A stretch of DNA of 64,000 nt, from positions 186,001 through 250,000 of the forward strand of contig JAIXMN010000030.1 in the NCBI GenBank assembly GCA_025716815.1. Reading direction: 5' to 3'. A program made the position numbers and the translations under genes. This stretch comes from Dichotomocladium elegans. Lineage: Eukaryota > Mucoromycota > Mucoromycetes > Mucorales > Lichtheimiaceae. This document shows positions 35,250 to 46,460 of this stretch, piece by piece; the stretch's first letter is position 1, and each line of letters opens with the position of its first letter. The notes beneath the pieces are model-generated. The model had not been told where the DNA came from, made no database searches, and worked only from the letters and a program-made list of their open reading frames with translations.

Positions 35250-35612
35250 CTAGCACAAAAGATCAAAGTCAGGGCTTTCAGTGTCGTCATTCCGATACTC
35301 TTTAGCGTGGAAATTCGTTGCTAACTCGCATAGACCAATCAATCCCATCTCTACCATCATCAGCCCTTTCCACGCAACCAGTTGAGATATTTGTAGATGT
35401 AATAATTGAATGAAATAGCAGAGATCGTCCAAACAGATCTCGCGTGCCCCCAATATCATGCAGACTAAAATCCCAAGTTCTCTATACAACGATGGTACGA
35501 TCCTATTAGCAACAATCGGGGATAGATGGTGCACTAGCCATAGACATAAGGCAGAATCTGGTTCTATTTTTCTACCAGCACGGCTACTCTTGGAGTGATA
35601 TGTAGTGTGCAC
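35250..35612 (-). CDS. Exon-like frame, function unknown (partial)
   Basis: An open minus-strand stretch of 120 codons with helical, coding-like composition (LCLWLVHHLSPIVANRIV, LCYFIQLLHLQISQL, ending ESPDFDLLC). No ATG opens it: an in-frame stop lies just upstream near 35625, so it would need a 5' exon. An acceptor-like AATCAG lies at that place, but I could not find the partner exon. It may be the last exon of a short gene or a gene remnant. The 327 bp up to the bZIP gene hold nothing else. Confidence 0.35.
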   Translation of the reverse strand: MHTTYHSKSSRAGRKIEPDSALCLWLVHHLSPIVANRIVPSLYRELGILVCMILGAREICLDDLCYFIQLLHLQISQLVAWKGLMMVEMGLIGLCELATNFHAKEYRNDDTESPDFDLLC

Positions 35613-35939
35613 CTTGCTTCTGATTTATGCTGCTTATGATTACGGCGACAGAGATAGTGAATGATTTGCCAGCCCAAGAAAATGACAGAGAGCGTGTTTT
35701 CTGGCAGTGATACAAACGATGCGCTTCCAACGCGATTATATGAAGGGGTGCGACATTGTATGTCAAAGTAGTCTTTTAAAGCGATGATAGCACGTAATTA
35801 CAAATGGAATGGCAGTGGTTAGGTAGTAGTAATGATATAGCTGCATGTACAATGCTGATGGCAAACGTGATGGCATCAAATGGCTGCAGTACTTAATACG
35901 AATCGGTAGTATCTTGCGGTGTGAAAGAGGAAGATAAAC

Positions 35940-37092
35940 TCAGAATTGCATCTTGTTCGCTAATTGCGCTTTTGCAATTTCCTCAAGCGTATACTCGGGA
36001 ATGACAGGGCCTTGCCCGGAACATACTGCCCTGCGAGTGACCTCCCTGCATACCAGCTCAAGATCAAGGTCGTCGAAGCGAGGGTGTCGGCTGAACCAAT
36101 CCCATACCTCGTTCTGTGGGATCATCTTGGCACCTGTCTGTGTTATCGGGTCAGGAATATGTTTGAACCGTTCGACCTCGCTCTCAGCGAACTCTTCAGT
36201 TGCGTTCATTGCTTTATCGGACGAGCTTAGCCGGCGTTGCTGCGAATGATGCTCGGCTGTCGGCATACACGATGTGTATGATAAACCGCCACATTCGCTC
36301 GCGCCAGACGTCATGCTATGACGGTCCGAGGCCGGGGGTGAAAGTTCTCCCAAACCGCCATTGCCATAAGTACCGATTCCGGGTGGCTCAATACCTGCTT
36401 CCCGCAACTTGCTGATGGACAGCTCAAAGGCCATAGCAGCTCCTTTCAAGGTGTAGATTTCCGACTCCATTTGCTTAATTGTAGCCCTCAGATGTTCATT
36501 TTCTTTACGCAGCCGATCATTGTCGATTGTGTGGGCTTCTTCAATGGCTTTAATCTTTTCTTCAAGTTCCTTGACATAACGTTCTTTGCGTTCACGAAAT
36601 GCACGCTGGGCTGCTCGATTCTGCTCCTTGCGCTTCTGTGAAGATGGCGAATGAGGCAAGAAGAACGCAACAGCGTATTTTTGTACTTTTTCTTTTCATT
36701 ATTATTGTAATGAGCGCATGTACCTGCTTACTTTTGTCAGGACTCTCAGCACCGGACGAAGCGTGTGGTGGACTAGAGCCTTCAGCTAATATCATGATAC
36801 GGTCAATGAAACAGAAGCTCTGAGAAGGCCATTATTTTGTGACTAGGCTCTTAAATTATTATCTTCTTCTACCTTCGCTGTTAGTCCCATGGTGTTGGTC
36901 AATATCCTTGTCTATAAGCAGATTTTTGGTTAGCCTAGGACTGAGGTGAGTGCGAAGTACAGGGATAACGAAGTACTGACCGTGGTTGCCATCCTGCTGG
37001 AATGGCATATAAGGGTTTCCTAGCGGCTCCCATTGTTGTTTCTCAGCGTCGTTGGTTAAGAACTGCTGCATTGTATAATTGCTAGGCATCAT
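35940..37092 (-). CDS. AP-1-like bZIP transcription factor (Pap1/Yap type)
   Basis: Four exons, 36981-37092, 36873-36911, 36724-36785 and 35940-36635, give 302 aa; each junction conserves phase. The basic region (KEQNRAAQRAFRERKERY) opens the last exon, and its N-x2-A-Q-x2-FR spacing is the signature of fungal Pap1/Yap factors. Leucine-zipper heptads follow (residues about 100-135). The linker is Ser/Pro-rich. The C-terminal block (IPQNEVWDWFSRHPRFDDLDLELVCREV) is conserved-looking but carries only a few cysteines, so the redox-sensing cysteine-rich domains of Yap1 are not evident. Such factors activate stress or metal-response genes from the nucleus. The specific orthologue is not decided. 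Confidence 0.87.
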
Positions 37093-40000
37093 TTTGACTT
37101 ATTAAGAATAAAGATAAAAAATAAGAAGGAAAGAGAGAGAAGAGTAATTCCCTGTGTGAGCAATAGGAAAGGAAGGTCACAGAATGAGTTGGCCAACAAA
37201 GATGCCAACTAAAAGGCTTAGCAGTCTGCCATAATCATTCTGCGGTTCCTTCCCACCGCGCACACTTCTATGGCGCAGGAAGGGAAAATGGCCGTAAAGA
37301 GACATGTTTTCCCATAACAACCTCGCTCCGTCACCCGGTTAACTCTTGCTCACCATACCAAGCCGACTGCGGTGCCGGTCTGGTGTTCACCTTTTGAGCC
37401 ACAATAACTCTCATTCGTGGCGTATCGATGGAATGATATCGATTGGGTTTTAAAATTGACGCTTATCTCCAAGTGCGCCAGAATATAAGCACTTTACTTT
37501 TTACAAATATGGTGGCAATCCCCATTGCTCTTCTCTTCGTGTGCACGCTTCATCTGAGATGTATATCAGATACTCTTCATTGGCAAAGCGTATCACTATA
37601 GCGAAATAGCATTATAACGGGCGGTCACTGTATCTCTATGCGCCGCCGAGGAGAAGACTGTGTTTTTATTTTTATTCCCTTCGCGATACATCTCTCGGTT
37701 AAGAGATAAACTCGGATTATCTCCGTCTTTCCATTGGAGGACGGTGCCGCTTGTTCTTAATCTCATCCAAAAGGTTGAAGTAGACAAGAACAATATGGCT
37801 CCTGGGGAAGAACTAACAGTGCGTACCATGTTTTTAATACCGCTAAACAACGACATGACAAGGTCTTAGTCTTTGAACGAAACCAAATAGGTGCAATTTC
37901 AACGGTTGAAGACTCACTGACATGTGTGCTCAAAGATTCATTGAGCCCTTGGGTCGACGAGTCGAGCTTCAAGGGTACCATGATATCTAAGAACAACATT
38001 CTCCCTTTGCGCTGTAATGTCATCACTGGTGGCATGAGTCGTCATTCTATATATCAAGTACAAATGTTCGACTCTCTTGGTCTAGCGTAGGAAATTTCGG
38101 TCTTTGACATGCCTACCTTTCCCTGCGCAGCATGGTCACGCAATAAATATATGTTGCTGAATATGAGACTGCTCTTGTTCATTTATTTTGGGGAGATGAC
38201 TATGATGATCTGCTTTGTCACCCTACGGGCTAATGGGGTCGGCATAAGCTTTCGATTATGGGAGTCATCCCACTCATATTTTTTTTATTTTGCAAATTAG
38301 TTTGCTAGCGCCAATACGGGCGATTACGGTTTATGATCAACGAAACATGCTTAGCAATGGCAGTCTTTCGCAAAGAATTCTGGTTATAAAGGCTGTCCTA
38401 GGTCATGAGGTGGTAAAATCCTTATTATGAAGCGAGCCTTGGCAAAAATCTAACTCGGATGGCGATGATGTTTGGCAATAACAGCTAGAACAGAAAGATC
38501 GACACTTACCTCGTTGAGCCTGGTCCCGCGGCGGTCCTTACCTCATCTGGCCAACTGCAATATGGCCTCGTCAGTTCTTCAACCACACAAACAACCTCGT
38601 GTGCACGCTTCGGTTGTATGCCATGGACTCATCCCCTCAACGGAAAAGCGACGTTTTCTCACGCCCCGAAACTATGTCAGGATCCGTTTTGAGAGCACAC
38701 CTCCTAAGGTGCGTAAAAGCACACCGTACGAAAATTGATCTATTATTCATAAGAGTATCTCCTTTTTCACGGTATAAATGCGGTTCATCCGTTATACGTT
38801 GAGACTTGTTGGAGATATAGTTTTTATTTTTTCGCCTTATAAAAAGTGTATCTCTTTGCTAGGGTCAACGGAAGACGCTTTTAGTCTGTACCGTACAACA
38901 ATTTGGCCTGACGTTTTAAGGTGCGTTTTTAGCGCTTTAAATACAAACACAGAGCAAATATGGGCCACTTTTTGATGTGTGTCTACCGCATAATAATTGA
39001 GAAAGTTTGAAATACACTGGTGGAGATATTGAGCACGATAAAATGCTATCTTGGCTCTGATGATTCCGATCCTTTTGCAATTACATGAGCCAAATCCGAG
39101 TGCACTGTATGATCATATCCTCCTCCATCACGGTCGCACAATTTTATACATCTTTTCAGTAGGGTCTAGTAACGCGTGACCAACATATCCAGAGTCGGCT
39201 CTTATAAGGTATTCCTGCGGTAGATCCTGTCTGCATGATTGATATATCCGATACACTGTAAATGCAACGTCATTATGCTCTTTTGTTGAGACACAATGAG
39301 TTCTGCAACCATAAAATGAACATATGCTAAATGATATTGCAACCATTTCCAGAAAGATGTGTTCTCGCAAAGAGCTATCGGCAAGAAAACTACATGATTA
39401 ATAAAGAGTAACACCGTAATCTCGCTCTTGTACATACGCAAATGGAACACCCATCCACACAATGCCATGGATTTCCATGTCAAAGAAACCTCGTGCACCA
39501 AATAGTCACCTATATCGTCATCTTTTGAAGTGCATCAGATATTAAGATATACCAATAAAGTCTGTACAGGATTACTTATCTATAATATAGTGGTATCAAC
39601 TTTATTATTACTGCGCTCACACCCAATTGACCCAACAACCTCTCATACATTGGGGTTCATATCGGAATTCATATAGATGAATAAAATAAGGAAGCTTCTA
39701 CCAAGAGCGCCTAATGATCATCAAGCGCTGCAGTAAGGGAGGGGTGGCAACTATGTACTCTCCTGTGGCTGCGTATTACGCCATGTCTCATCAATTGCGG
39801 TGTATACCATGGTTTGACATATGTATATACCATACATTCCAGAGACACATTGACACTATCGCTTGGAATAATTAAAGCGCAAAACACGACCAATGTTATT
39901 TGATTCGAGCGTGCGGAATCGTCTGTATTGCCGAAATTTGGTTAGCGATACTAGGAGAGAGTCATTCTGTATCCTGTTTTGATATCAAGCGGTTATAGCG

Positions 40001-41135
40001 GTTCTTTAGAACATGCCCCATTACAGCTCTGTTTTTACCATCCCTTGGGCTACAGCATGACACTGCTACATCCATTTATCTATTTTATGATAGAAAGGTT
40101 CGTTATTGATGCGACAGTGCTTAATTTATACCTATAAAATAGTTGCCATTGTCCCTTACTATCTCGGTGAACGCGTCCGGGTCCTAATATACATGGTAGC
40201 CAATAAGGTTACTGTTATTGATAAACGAAAACGGAATATCAGTTGCCTAAGAAATGGCGCCATAGTTCTCGGCGCATGCAAGCCCTCCGTTTGGTATATC
40301 CCATCCTGCAATCGTCGAGTGTATGCGTTTCTAAGTCACTTTCCAGTCTTTATTCTACAAACATGCAATTCTTCAAGTGAAGCTGGACATAGAGCATGGA
40401 AAACAATAGTGTAATGTATCATTTATTACTAAGTCTCAAAGCATCTCCAGTAATCGTGTTCCTAAACTATTAATCCTATGAAGGACCAAAAGACATAACT
40501 GAATTGCTATATAGCCAAGTCCTATGTACCGTAGGCGGATAACCCGGCCAAACACGACACAGGTGGATGTATTATAACCCATCCTTCACTTCTCGGAGCA
40601 GTCCCACGGTCCTATGAGCCCTATTCTATCCCTCCTTTCCCATCGCTATCCCTGGCGTGAATAAAGCCTGAGAGTTCATAATACAAAGTATTCCTCTCCA
40701 ACACAGATTTCCTTAGACCGGTTTTCGACGGTATCGGCCATATTTTCTCTAATAAAAATATTATCGGAACTACATAGAACGTAAAGAAGATTCTGATCGT
40801 TGTCACATTCCCATTATTGCTCCATGATTATGTTGAGCGTTGTAATACATATTTTAACACTATTTTAAGGTACTTGGTAATGACTGTTACGGCGGATCTA
40901 TCTCCTGCTTCTTGGCAACAGCTCTCCCCTTTAATTAGAATTGGTTTTTTTTTTTTTACTTTCTCTCCAAATCTGATTTCTAAAAACCGAGAACCTTAAG
41001 CGGAGCAGAACAGTTATTTTTTTTTTAAAAAAAGGGAACTTGCTACGACACGGAAAAAGTATCCCGCGTCTTTCTTTCTCTTTTTTACTTTCACGCATTC
41101 CATTCCTTTTTTTCTACCCTATTCAAGTACATACC
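37093..41135. other. Gene-poor 4 kb region
   Basis: Holds the bZIP promoter (GA-rich strip at 37125-37145) and one MITE terminus (37591-37630). Minus-strand frames at 39128-39501 include the phrase RADSGYVGHALL, which could be a transposase remnant, but I could not support a family. The last 200 bp before 41136 are T-rich and pyrimidine-rich. No other gene seen. Confidence 0.4.
37591..37630. mobile_element. Single terminus of the pogo-like MITE
   Basis: The sequence TATCACTATAGCGAAATAGC followed by ATTATAACGGGCGGTCACTG matches the right ends of the elements at 1503 and 30057 and is followed by TA. I found no matching left end upstream, so this is a truncated copy. Confidence 0.6.
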
Positions 41136-42148
41136 ATGAAGTGTGCTCTTCTGGTTATTGCTGCTTGTCTTTCATGGCTGGTCGCAGCCGGGGTAACTCC
41201 GTACTATATCACCGCTCCTCTTGCAGGCACAACCTGGATTAGCAATACCTCGTAGGTATCTTCAATACATTGCAATTGACTATTTTCCCATGGGATGAGG
41301 AACTAATTTAAAGAATTTCATATCTGATAGGGCGACCATCTGTAAGCAACTCGAATTTAAGGAGAATGGAGTGTGGGGTGGAGAAAAGAGGAGGGGTATA
41401 AAATGCTCTGAGTAATATCTGGAAGGAAAGAAATTGACACCTAACCAATCGGACGGCAAACTTAGCGTGGAAAGAGGGAGCTAATGAGGCTATCACGATC
41501 AACCTCATTGAGGGAGATAGTAGCGCTTTAATGGTTCCTACCGGCCATCAGCTCAGAGCCAATGGCACACGGGGCTCTGTTACGTGGAAGGTGTGCCAAA
41601 TATCTGAGGCAGAAAACAAAGAAGACATCAATGTGGCCTCGTGGCATAAACTCTAATTTAAAACTCATCTATTTTTATCATTCAGGTGCCCCTCGGCTTG
41701 AACCCAAATGATAGATATGCCATTCGCATCGATTACACGGACAGGAGCACCGGCCAAGTGTAAGCTCAAGCCCTTCTTCCCTGCACCTCCACCCCCCCCA
41801 AAAAATCCTCATCGCCAACTCATTAATAGTATGTCCGCTTTCTCGGGTGCTTTCAAGATCGTCAGGACCGATACGACCAATATCAAATCCAAAACTGCTT
41901 CTGCACCCCCCTCTCGATCCATGACAGCAGCGGTCACTTATGCTTCTTCGTCAACCCGGTCAAAAATGAATATGCCGCATACTCGGAGCGCCGCCCCATC
42001 AGGATCCCTTCCTCCCAATCTCAGGCCCTCACTGGCTGCTTCGACAACCCCCGAAGCCTTCACAAGCAGGGCAAACACCCGATATGCGATGTTTTCTGCA
42101 AAATTCATCGTCACTTTACTTATTTTTGCTTTTGTCCTGCTGGTCTAG
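41136..42148 (+). CDS. Kre9/Knh1-like GPI-anchored cell wall protein
   Basis: Exons 41136-41251, 41331-41341, 41466-41590, 41686-41759 and 41830-42148 give 214 aa. Exon 2 is only 11 nt but restores the family motif: WISNTS + AT + ISWKEG. Residues 1-18 are a signal peptide (ALLVIAACLSWLVAA). The Kre9/Knh1-type beta-sandwich follows (YYITAPLAGTTWISNTS, GHQLRANGTRGSVTWKVP, DRYAIRIDYTDRSTGQ, FSGAFKIV; residues about 23-125). Then comes a Ser/Thr/Ala-rich stalk, and the protein ends in a hydrophobic tail (FIVTLLIFAFVLLV) typical of a GPI-attachment signal. Such proteins sit in the plasma membrane or wall and are linked to beta-1,6-glucan or wall assembly. The stalk is basic and the anchor site is unclear. 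Confidence 0.8.
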
Positions 42149-42274
42149 GAAGCTCTATCACACATAGATATGCCTATATATAATGAAAGAAACAACAATA
42201 AAAAAGACATCTCTCATCAGGGATATGGGCTTTTTTCACATTCTTTCTTGGTATATGAAAGCGATTTATTCTCA

Positions 42275-43243
42275 TTAGAGTAAACCATCGTTGCGAAAGA
42301 GCATCATGTATTGATAGCCGGTATGTGCCATTGTGAAGTCGTGATTGCTCAACCCAACCAACTCGTAGTTGTATTCGTATTCGCAGGATAGCTGGGCAGT
42401 TGCCGGCACAATAGACTCGACAAATTCGCGAAATAAGTCTGCAGCGATGTTGGGTGTTGAGCATGGATGGTAGCTAATCTAGATATTATAGATACATGCC
42501 CACAGATGTTCACGTCTTTCATGATAAGCATCGTCATCTCTTGCGACGTAGTAGCCTCTTTCTTTACCTCGAGTAGTAGGCCCTTGTATGTCGAACCTAA
42601 CAGAATGTTGGCAACGCGCAATGTGAAGTCGCCAATCTCAAAACTTGTTCCCTATAGAGCGCGCAATCATAAGTCTCTTTTTGTTCCAGATCTAGAGATC
42701 CCTGGTGTGTAATCTTGCCTCGATCATCACATTGTGCCGCAATTGCCACAGATTTTTTAGACGCGTAAGGATGATCTCAAGTTCCTTCTCAGCTTCCACA
42801 ACGACGCTGCCATCCACCATACAATAGGCTTGTCCAGGTTGCTGACCGAGCACAACTTGGTACATAAGTTTGGCATCACTGCTGCCGTTATTAACGCTGC
42901 TATTTATGCCACTCCCGCCGCCACTAGTTTGATGCTGCTGGTGTGGGTGCGGGTGTGATTGCGGGTGTTGGAGCGAAGATTGAAGAGATTGCTGTGATGT
43001 TGGACGACTACTATTAGCATGCGCAGGATCGCGATAGAGTTTGAAACCGAATGACCAAGGGCCATTATTTCTTCCGTGAAGTGACTTGGTGACATGCTCC
43101 TGAATATACGTGAAATCGCGCATGCCAGTGGCGTTCTTCCATCGCACAATGCTTTTGCAAGGTAATAAACGTCAGTTATTATTTTTCTTTTATGATTAGA
43201 AGCAAAAGGAAGATTAGTTGAACAAGTACCAAGTGACTACCAT
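42275..43243 (-). CDS. MED20: Mediator complex subunit 20 (Med20)
   Basis: Exons 43230-43243, 42719-43151, 42568-42651 and 42275-42478 give 244 aa. Exon 1 is 14 nt (MVVT plus two bases). Family features in order: the N-terminal strand MVVTCIVRW, GPWSFGFKLYRD, the core YCMVDGSVVVEAEKELE, NLWQLRHNVMIEG, FEIGDFTLRVANILLG, STYKGLLLEISYHPC and the end YQYMMLFRNDGLL. Med20 is a head-module subunit of Mediator, bridging activators and RNA polymerase II, and pairs with Med18. A Gln/His/Ser-rich loop (residues about 45-90) is inserted. Intron 2 starts with GC (ATCGAG|GCAAGA to CTATAG, 67 nt); no GT donor nearby keeps the conserved frame. The gene converges with the Kre9-like gene, 126 bp apart. Confidence 0.9.
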
Positions 43244-45599
43244 GACAGAAACGAGCTTATATATATATGTATACAGTCTGTCTGTCTCTCTCTCTCTTTC
43301 TTTTCTGCGGGTGACTGAGTGGCGGAGCTGAAGTAAGCAATGCAAACCGTTCCACAGTGGTAGACCAAACTTTTGCAAAATTATGCTTTAGCTCTTCCTC
43401 TGTCCCATTGTTAATAATTGTCTAAAGCTATCATCAGCCACTGTTACTTAGTCTCAAAGGCCGACAGCAAACTGCATAGGTGCGATCAGCTTTAAAACGG
43501 AGAGAAGCATCATTCGCGTTGCCGCTACTGGTCCACGATAAGGTAGAGGTCGCATGAAAACAATATGAGTGATCTGAAGCAGGATGAGATGCAACCCATG
43601 GTAGTCAAGAGAAAGAGTGGGAAGCACGTATATAGGAGGTGACTGGAAGAACGCGGACCACGTAGCGGTCCAGCGCCAGAAAATCTTCTCTCCAGTGCTC
43701 CTTGCACTTAAAGAGGAAGATACTTCATAAGATAGAGAAGCTTGCAAGAATGTGAAGCAATGTATTTCAAAGAGGTTGTCATGTGCTTTCGCAAACGTCG
43801 AGACAGCTACAATAGCAAGCTGATCAGAGCGCATGCACCCTATGAATACCATAAACATTGCGGCCCAATTCGATGATCAGAACAAAAGAAAGATGGCAGG
43901 ACTATCATTTAGTGATTCACCATATTTATTCCAATTGTGTTCACGGAGAAAATAAGTAACCTGACAAATCCATTTATTCGTTAATGTAAGAAGATAAAAG
44001 GGTAGAAAAGAAAAAGAATGACCAAAGGTGGTCTTGTTTGACGCGACGATTAACGTTTTCCATGGCTTTATGATTGGTGTAGTTCCTAACAAGGCTGAGG
44101 CTTTGTCCTTTATTCTAGCAATCAGATGAGCCCCACGGGGTCCATTCAAGGATATTCTAAACTCATAGCGCTATTGATGTCAGCCTAAACGCCTTTCCCT
44201 ATTTGTATCTATCTTTATTGTAATATAACAATGGAGAGTCAAATCCTTATTATGTTCTTCTGAAGGCAGTTCTTGCCTCTCCTTTGGAGATGTCGCGTTA
44301 ATTCGAAGGAAGAAAAAAATCTAGCTAATAAGCTTTATGCTACATCCTATTGTTTGAGACGGGCTATCGAAGTTGCGGCATTTAGGGTTTGTGCAACCCA
44401 CATCGCTGTGATGCCGGTCAATGTATTTTTATCTTATTGTGGTATAATCGTCATTACATCCTTTTCGGTACCATTTTTTCGTTTCCTTCGGAGATTCTAC
44501 ACGAATATGAAGGAGGAAGAAAGCTAGATCCTACATTTTATTCTTTGTTTATATTGCGAAATTGTTGACGCGGGGCGTCTTAAGTTCAATTTTGGCTTTC
44601 TCGTGGAGGAACAGGATTATCTAATGAAATGTCAGCATTTCGTTTTTGTGCAATGCACATCAACTATTGCTTGCGGTTTTAACAAAAGTTAGTCTCTTCG
44701 TGGATTGTGTCGCCGGTCACATCGTACGTATTCGGGAACTCAGGACATATGCCACATAGTTGCTGCACATTATCTTGTCGCATTGGTTTTTTCTTCCTTT
44801 TGATCCAGTAGGGTTCATCACCCTCAGACTATGGCGCGGCACTGTTGGATCCAGTAAGTCTTCTTGGTGATTTTCATGATCTGCTCGCTAAGTGTCTAAT
44901 GCATCAATTGCTATATAAATCCATTGTCGTCTCCGATATGTTCGAAGATATGCATTACCGCGCAATACTAACATCGAACCCTCTTGTCACCATTGCTTGT
45001 CAATATCCATGACACGAACTAGGCTTGTCTGGAAAATGAAGTGGGAAAATGCTGCTAAGGATGGCAATCTCGTTGTCCTTTCTGATCAGAGATTACATAG
45101 TAATCTGCGCTGTGTTGAGAATTGCTGATGGTACTGAGAACTATAGAGGACAAATCAAGTCCTTGAGATGGGATCACGTTCAATTATCAGTGCCACGAGC
45201 CATCCTCAACACGGCACGTTTCGTCTATTTGTTGCATAAAACAATTCTCTTTTTATATGATTCAGGATGGAGCAATTGCTCGCAGCTGGCCACTGCTCCC
45301 CCACTACTCCTCGTAACCACTGGTTATGTTCGTTCCTATGGCATGTCAAGCTGCAAGCGTCTCATGTTAATATAAAATTGACGCTATCGGATGTAAATAA
45401 ATGATAAACAGTCATGAGACTCGAAGATAATGAACTTTATCAGAGAGAAAGAACGAAGTTGTAATACGAGTGTACGTTTGCTTAAACGCATCCGTGTTGG
45501 AGTGATCCACACTACAAAAAATATGAAGTGACGGTTCAGGTGGGTGAACATTATTCTACATTGACATCGCGAAGCCTATCGTTTATAGCATGACAGGGA
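43244..45599. other. Gene-poor AT-rich region
   Basis: A TC repeat at 43281-43300 lies just upstream of Med20. A hydrophobic minus-strand frame (43454-43858, 134 codons) has no splice context or homology I recognise. Nothing else supported. Confidence 0.35.
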
Positions 45600-46460
45600 T
45601 CCACATTCATCAACAAACACCAGGATTTTTCTAAAGCCCATATCAGTCTCGGCCCATCGGCGCACTCAGCCAAGGCCACTCTTGGATCTTCACATCAATA
45701 CATATTCTTGTCTACCGAAGCAGATCGACCCAATCGCAGGTTGAATACGTTCTTTACAAATCGATGGGCCATCATTTTGGATAATTTAATTGCTCAAACA
45801 TCCCGAACAGTTTCTTTATAAGTCTCTCGAGGAGAGCTGATGGATTCTCATCCGCGCATATATAAAGACATACACTACGTTCTTCATTTGAGAATACATG
45901 AATGAAGCCTGGTCTTCCGTTTTCCTAATAATGCCGTCAGAGTTCTTTTTCATGCCGTAATACCCATCGTCGTGCGGATTGGGTAGATGTTCCTCGTTGC
46001 TTTCCTATAGCTGACACATTCAAAAACTTTGTAAACTTCATTTTGAAATATCTGATTACGGACTTTGGTTCGTTCATCAGAATGTGTGCATGTATTCTTT
46101 CGCTTGAAAATATGCGCAGCGGCAGGCTCCGAGTTACTGCTGCAATTTTAGTCGTTGCTGGTACTTTGAGAAAGAGCAACTAGATTGGAGAGATATGTAC
46201 ACTTACTCATCAACGACACAATTCATAAGCTCAGGAGTGTCATGCAATTCCAACTAGGAGGTCTCAATCCATCTTTTGCCAAAAAGATTGAATCCTCATG
46301 TCAGAATTTTAAATATCTATACATAGAATAGGATCGGTTGTCCGGAAAAAAGGTTGACATATTTTCGTAAAGGAGGATTCTGCGAGTACGCGACGCCTGG
46401 TTTGCCATCTTGCGCAGAGATTACTTGCCGTTCTGCTTTTGCGAAAATTGAGTTATGTTT
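45600..46460 (-). mobile_element. Very decayed Tc1/mariner relic, copy F
   Basis: On the minus strand, broken frames recall the N-terminal half of the family transposase: AHILMNEPKSVIRYFKMKF, then ARRWVLRHEK, then a segment like ENPSALLERLIKKLF, in the same order as the better copies. Termini are not preserved and identity is low. Older than the other copies, or from a related family. Confidence 0.45.

Noticed and set aside
39128..39501. Minus-strand frames with RADSGYVGHALL, possibly transposase
   Set aside because: One short suggestive phrase in overlapping frames; no other catalytic motif or terminal repeat was found.
43454..43858. Hydrophobic minus-strand frame of 134 codons
   Set aside because: No signal peptide pattern, splice context, promoter or recognised family; AT-rich region where such frames occur by chance.
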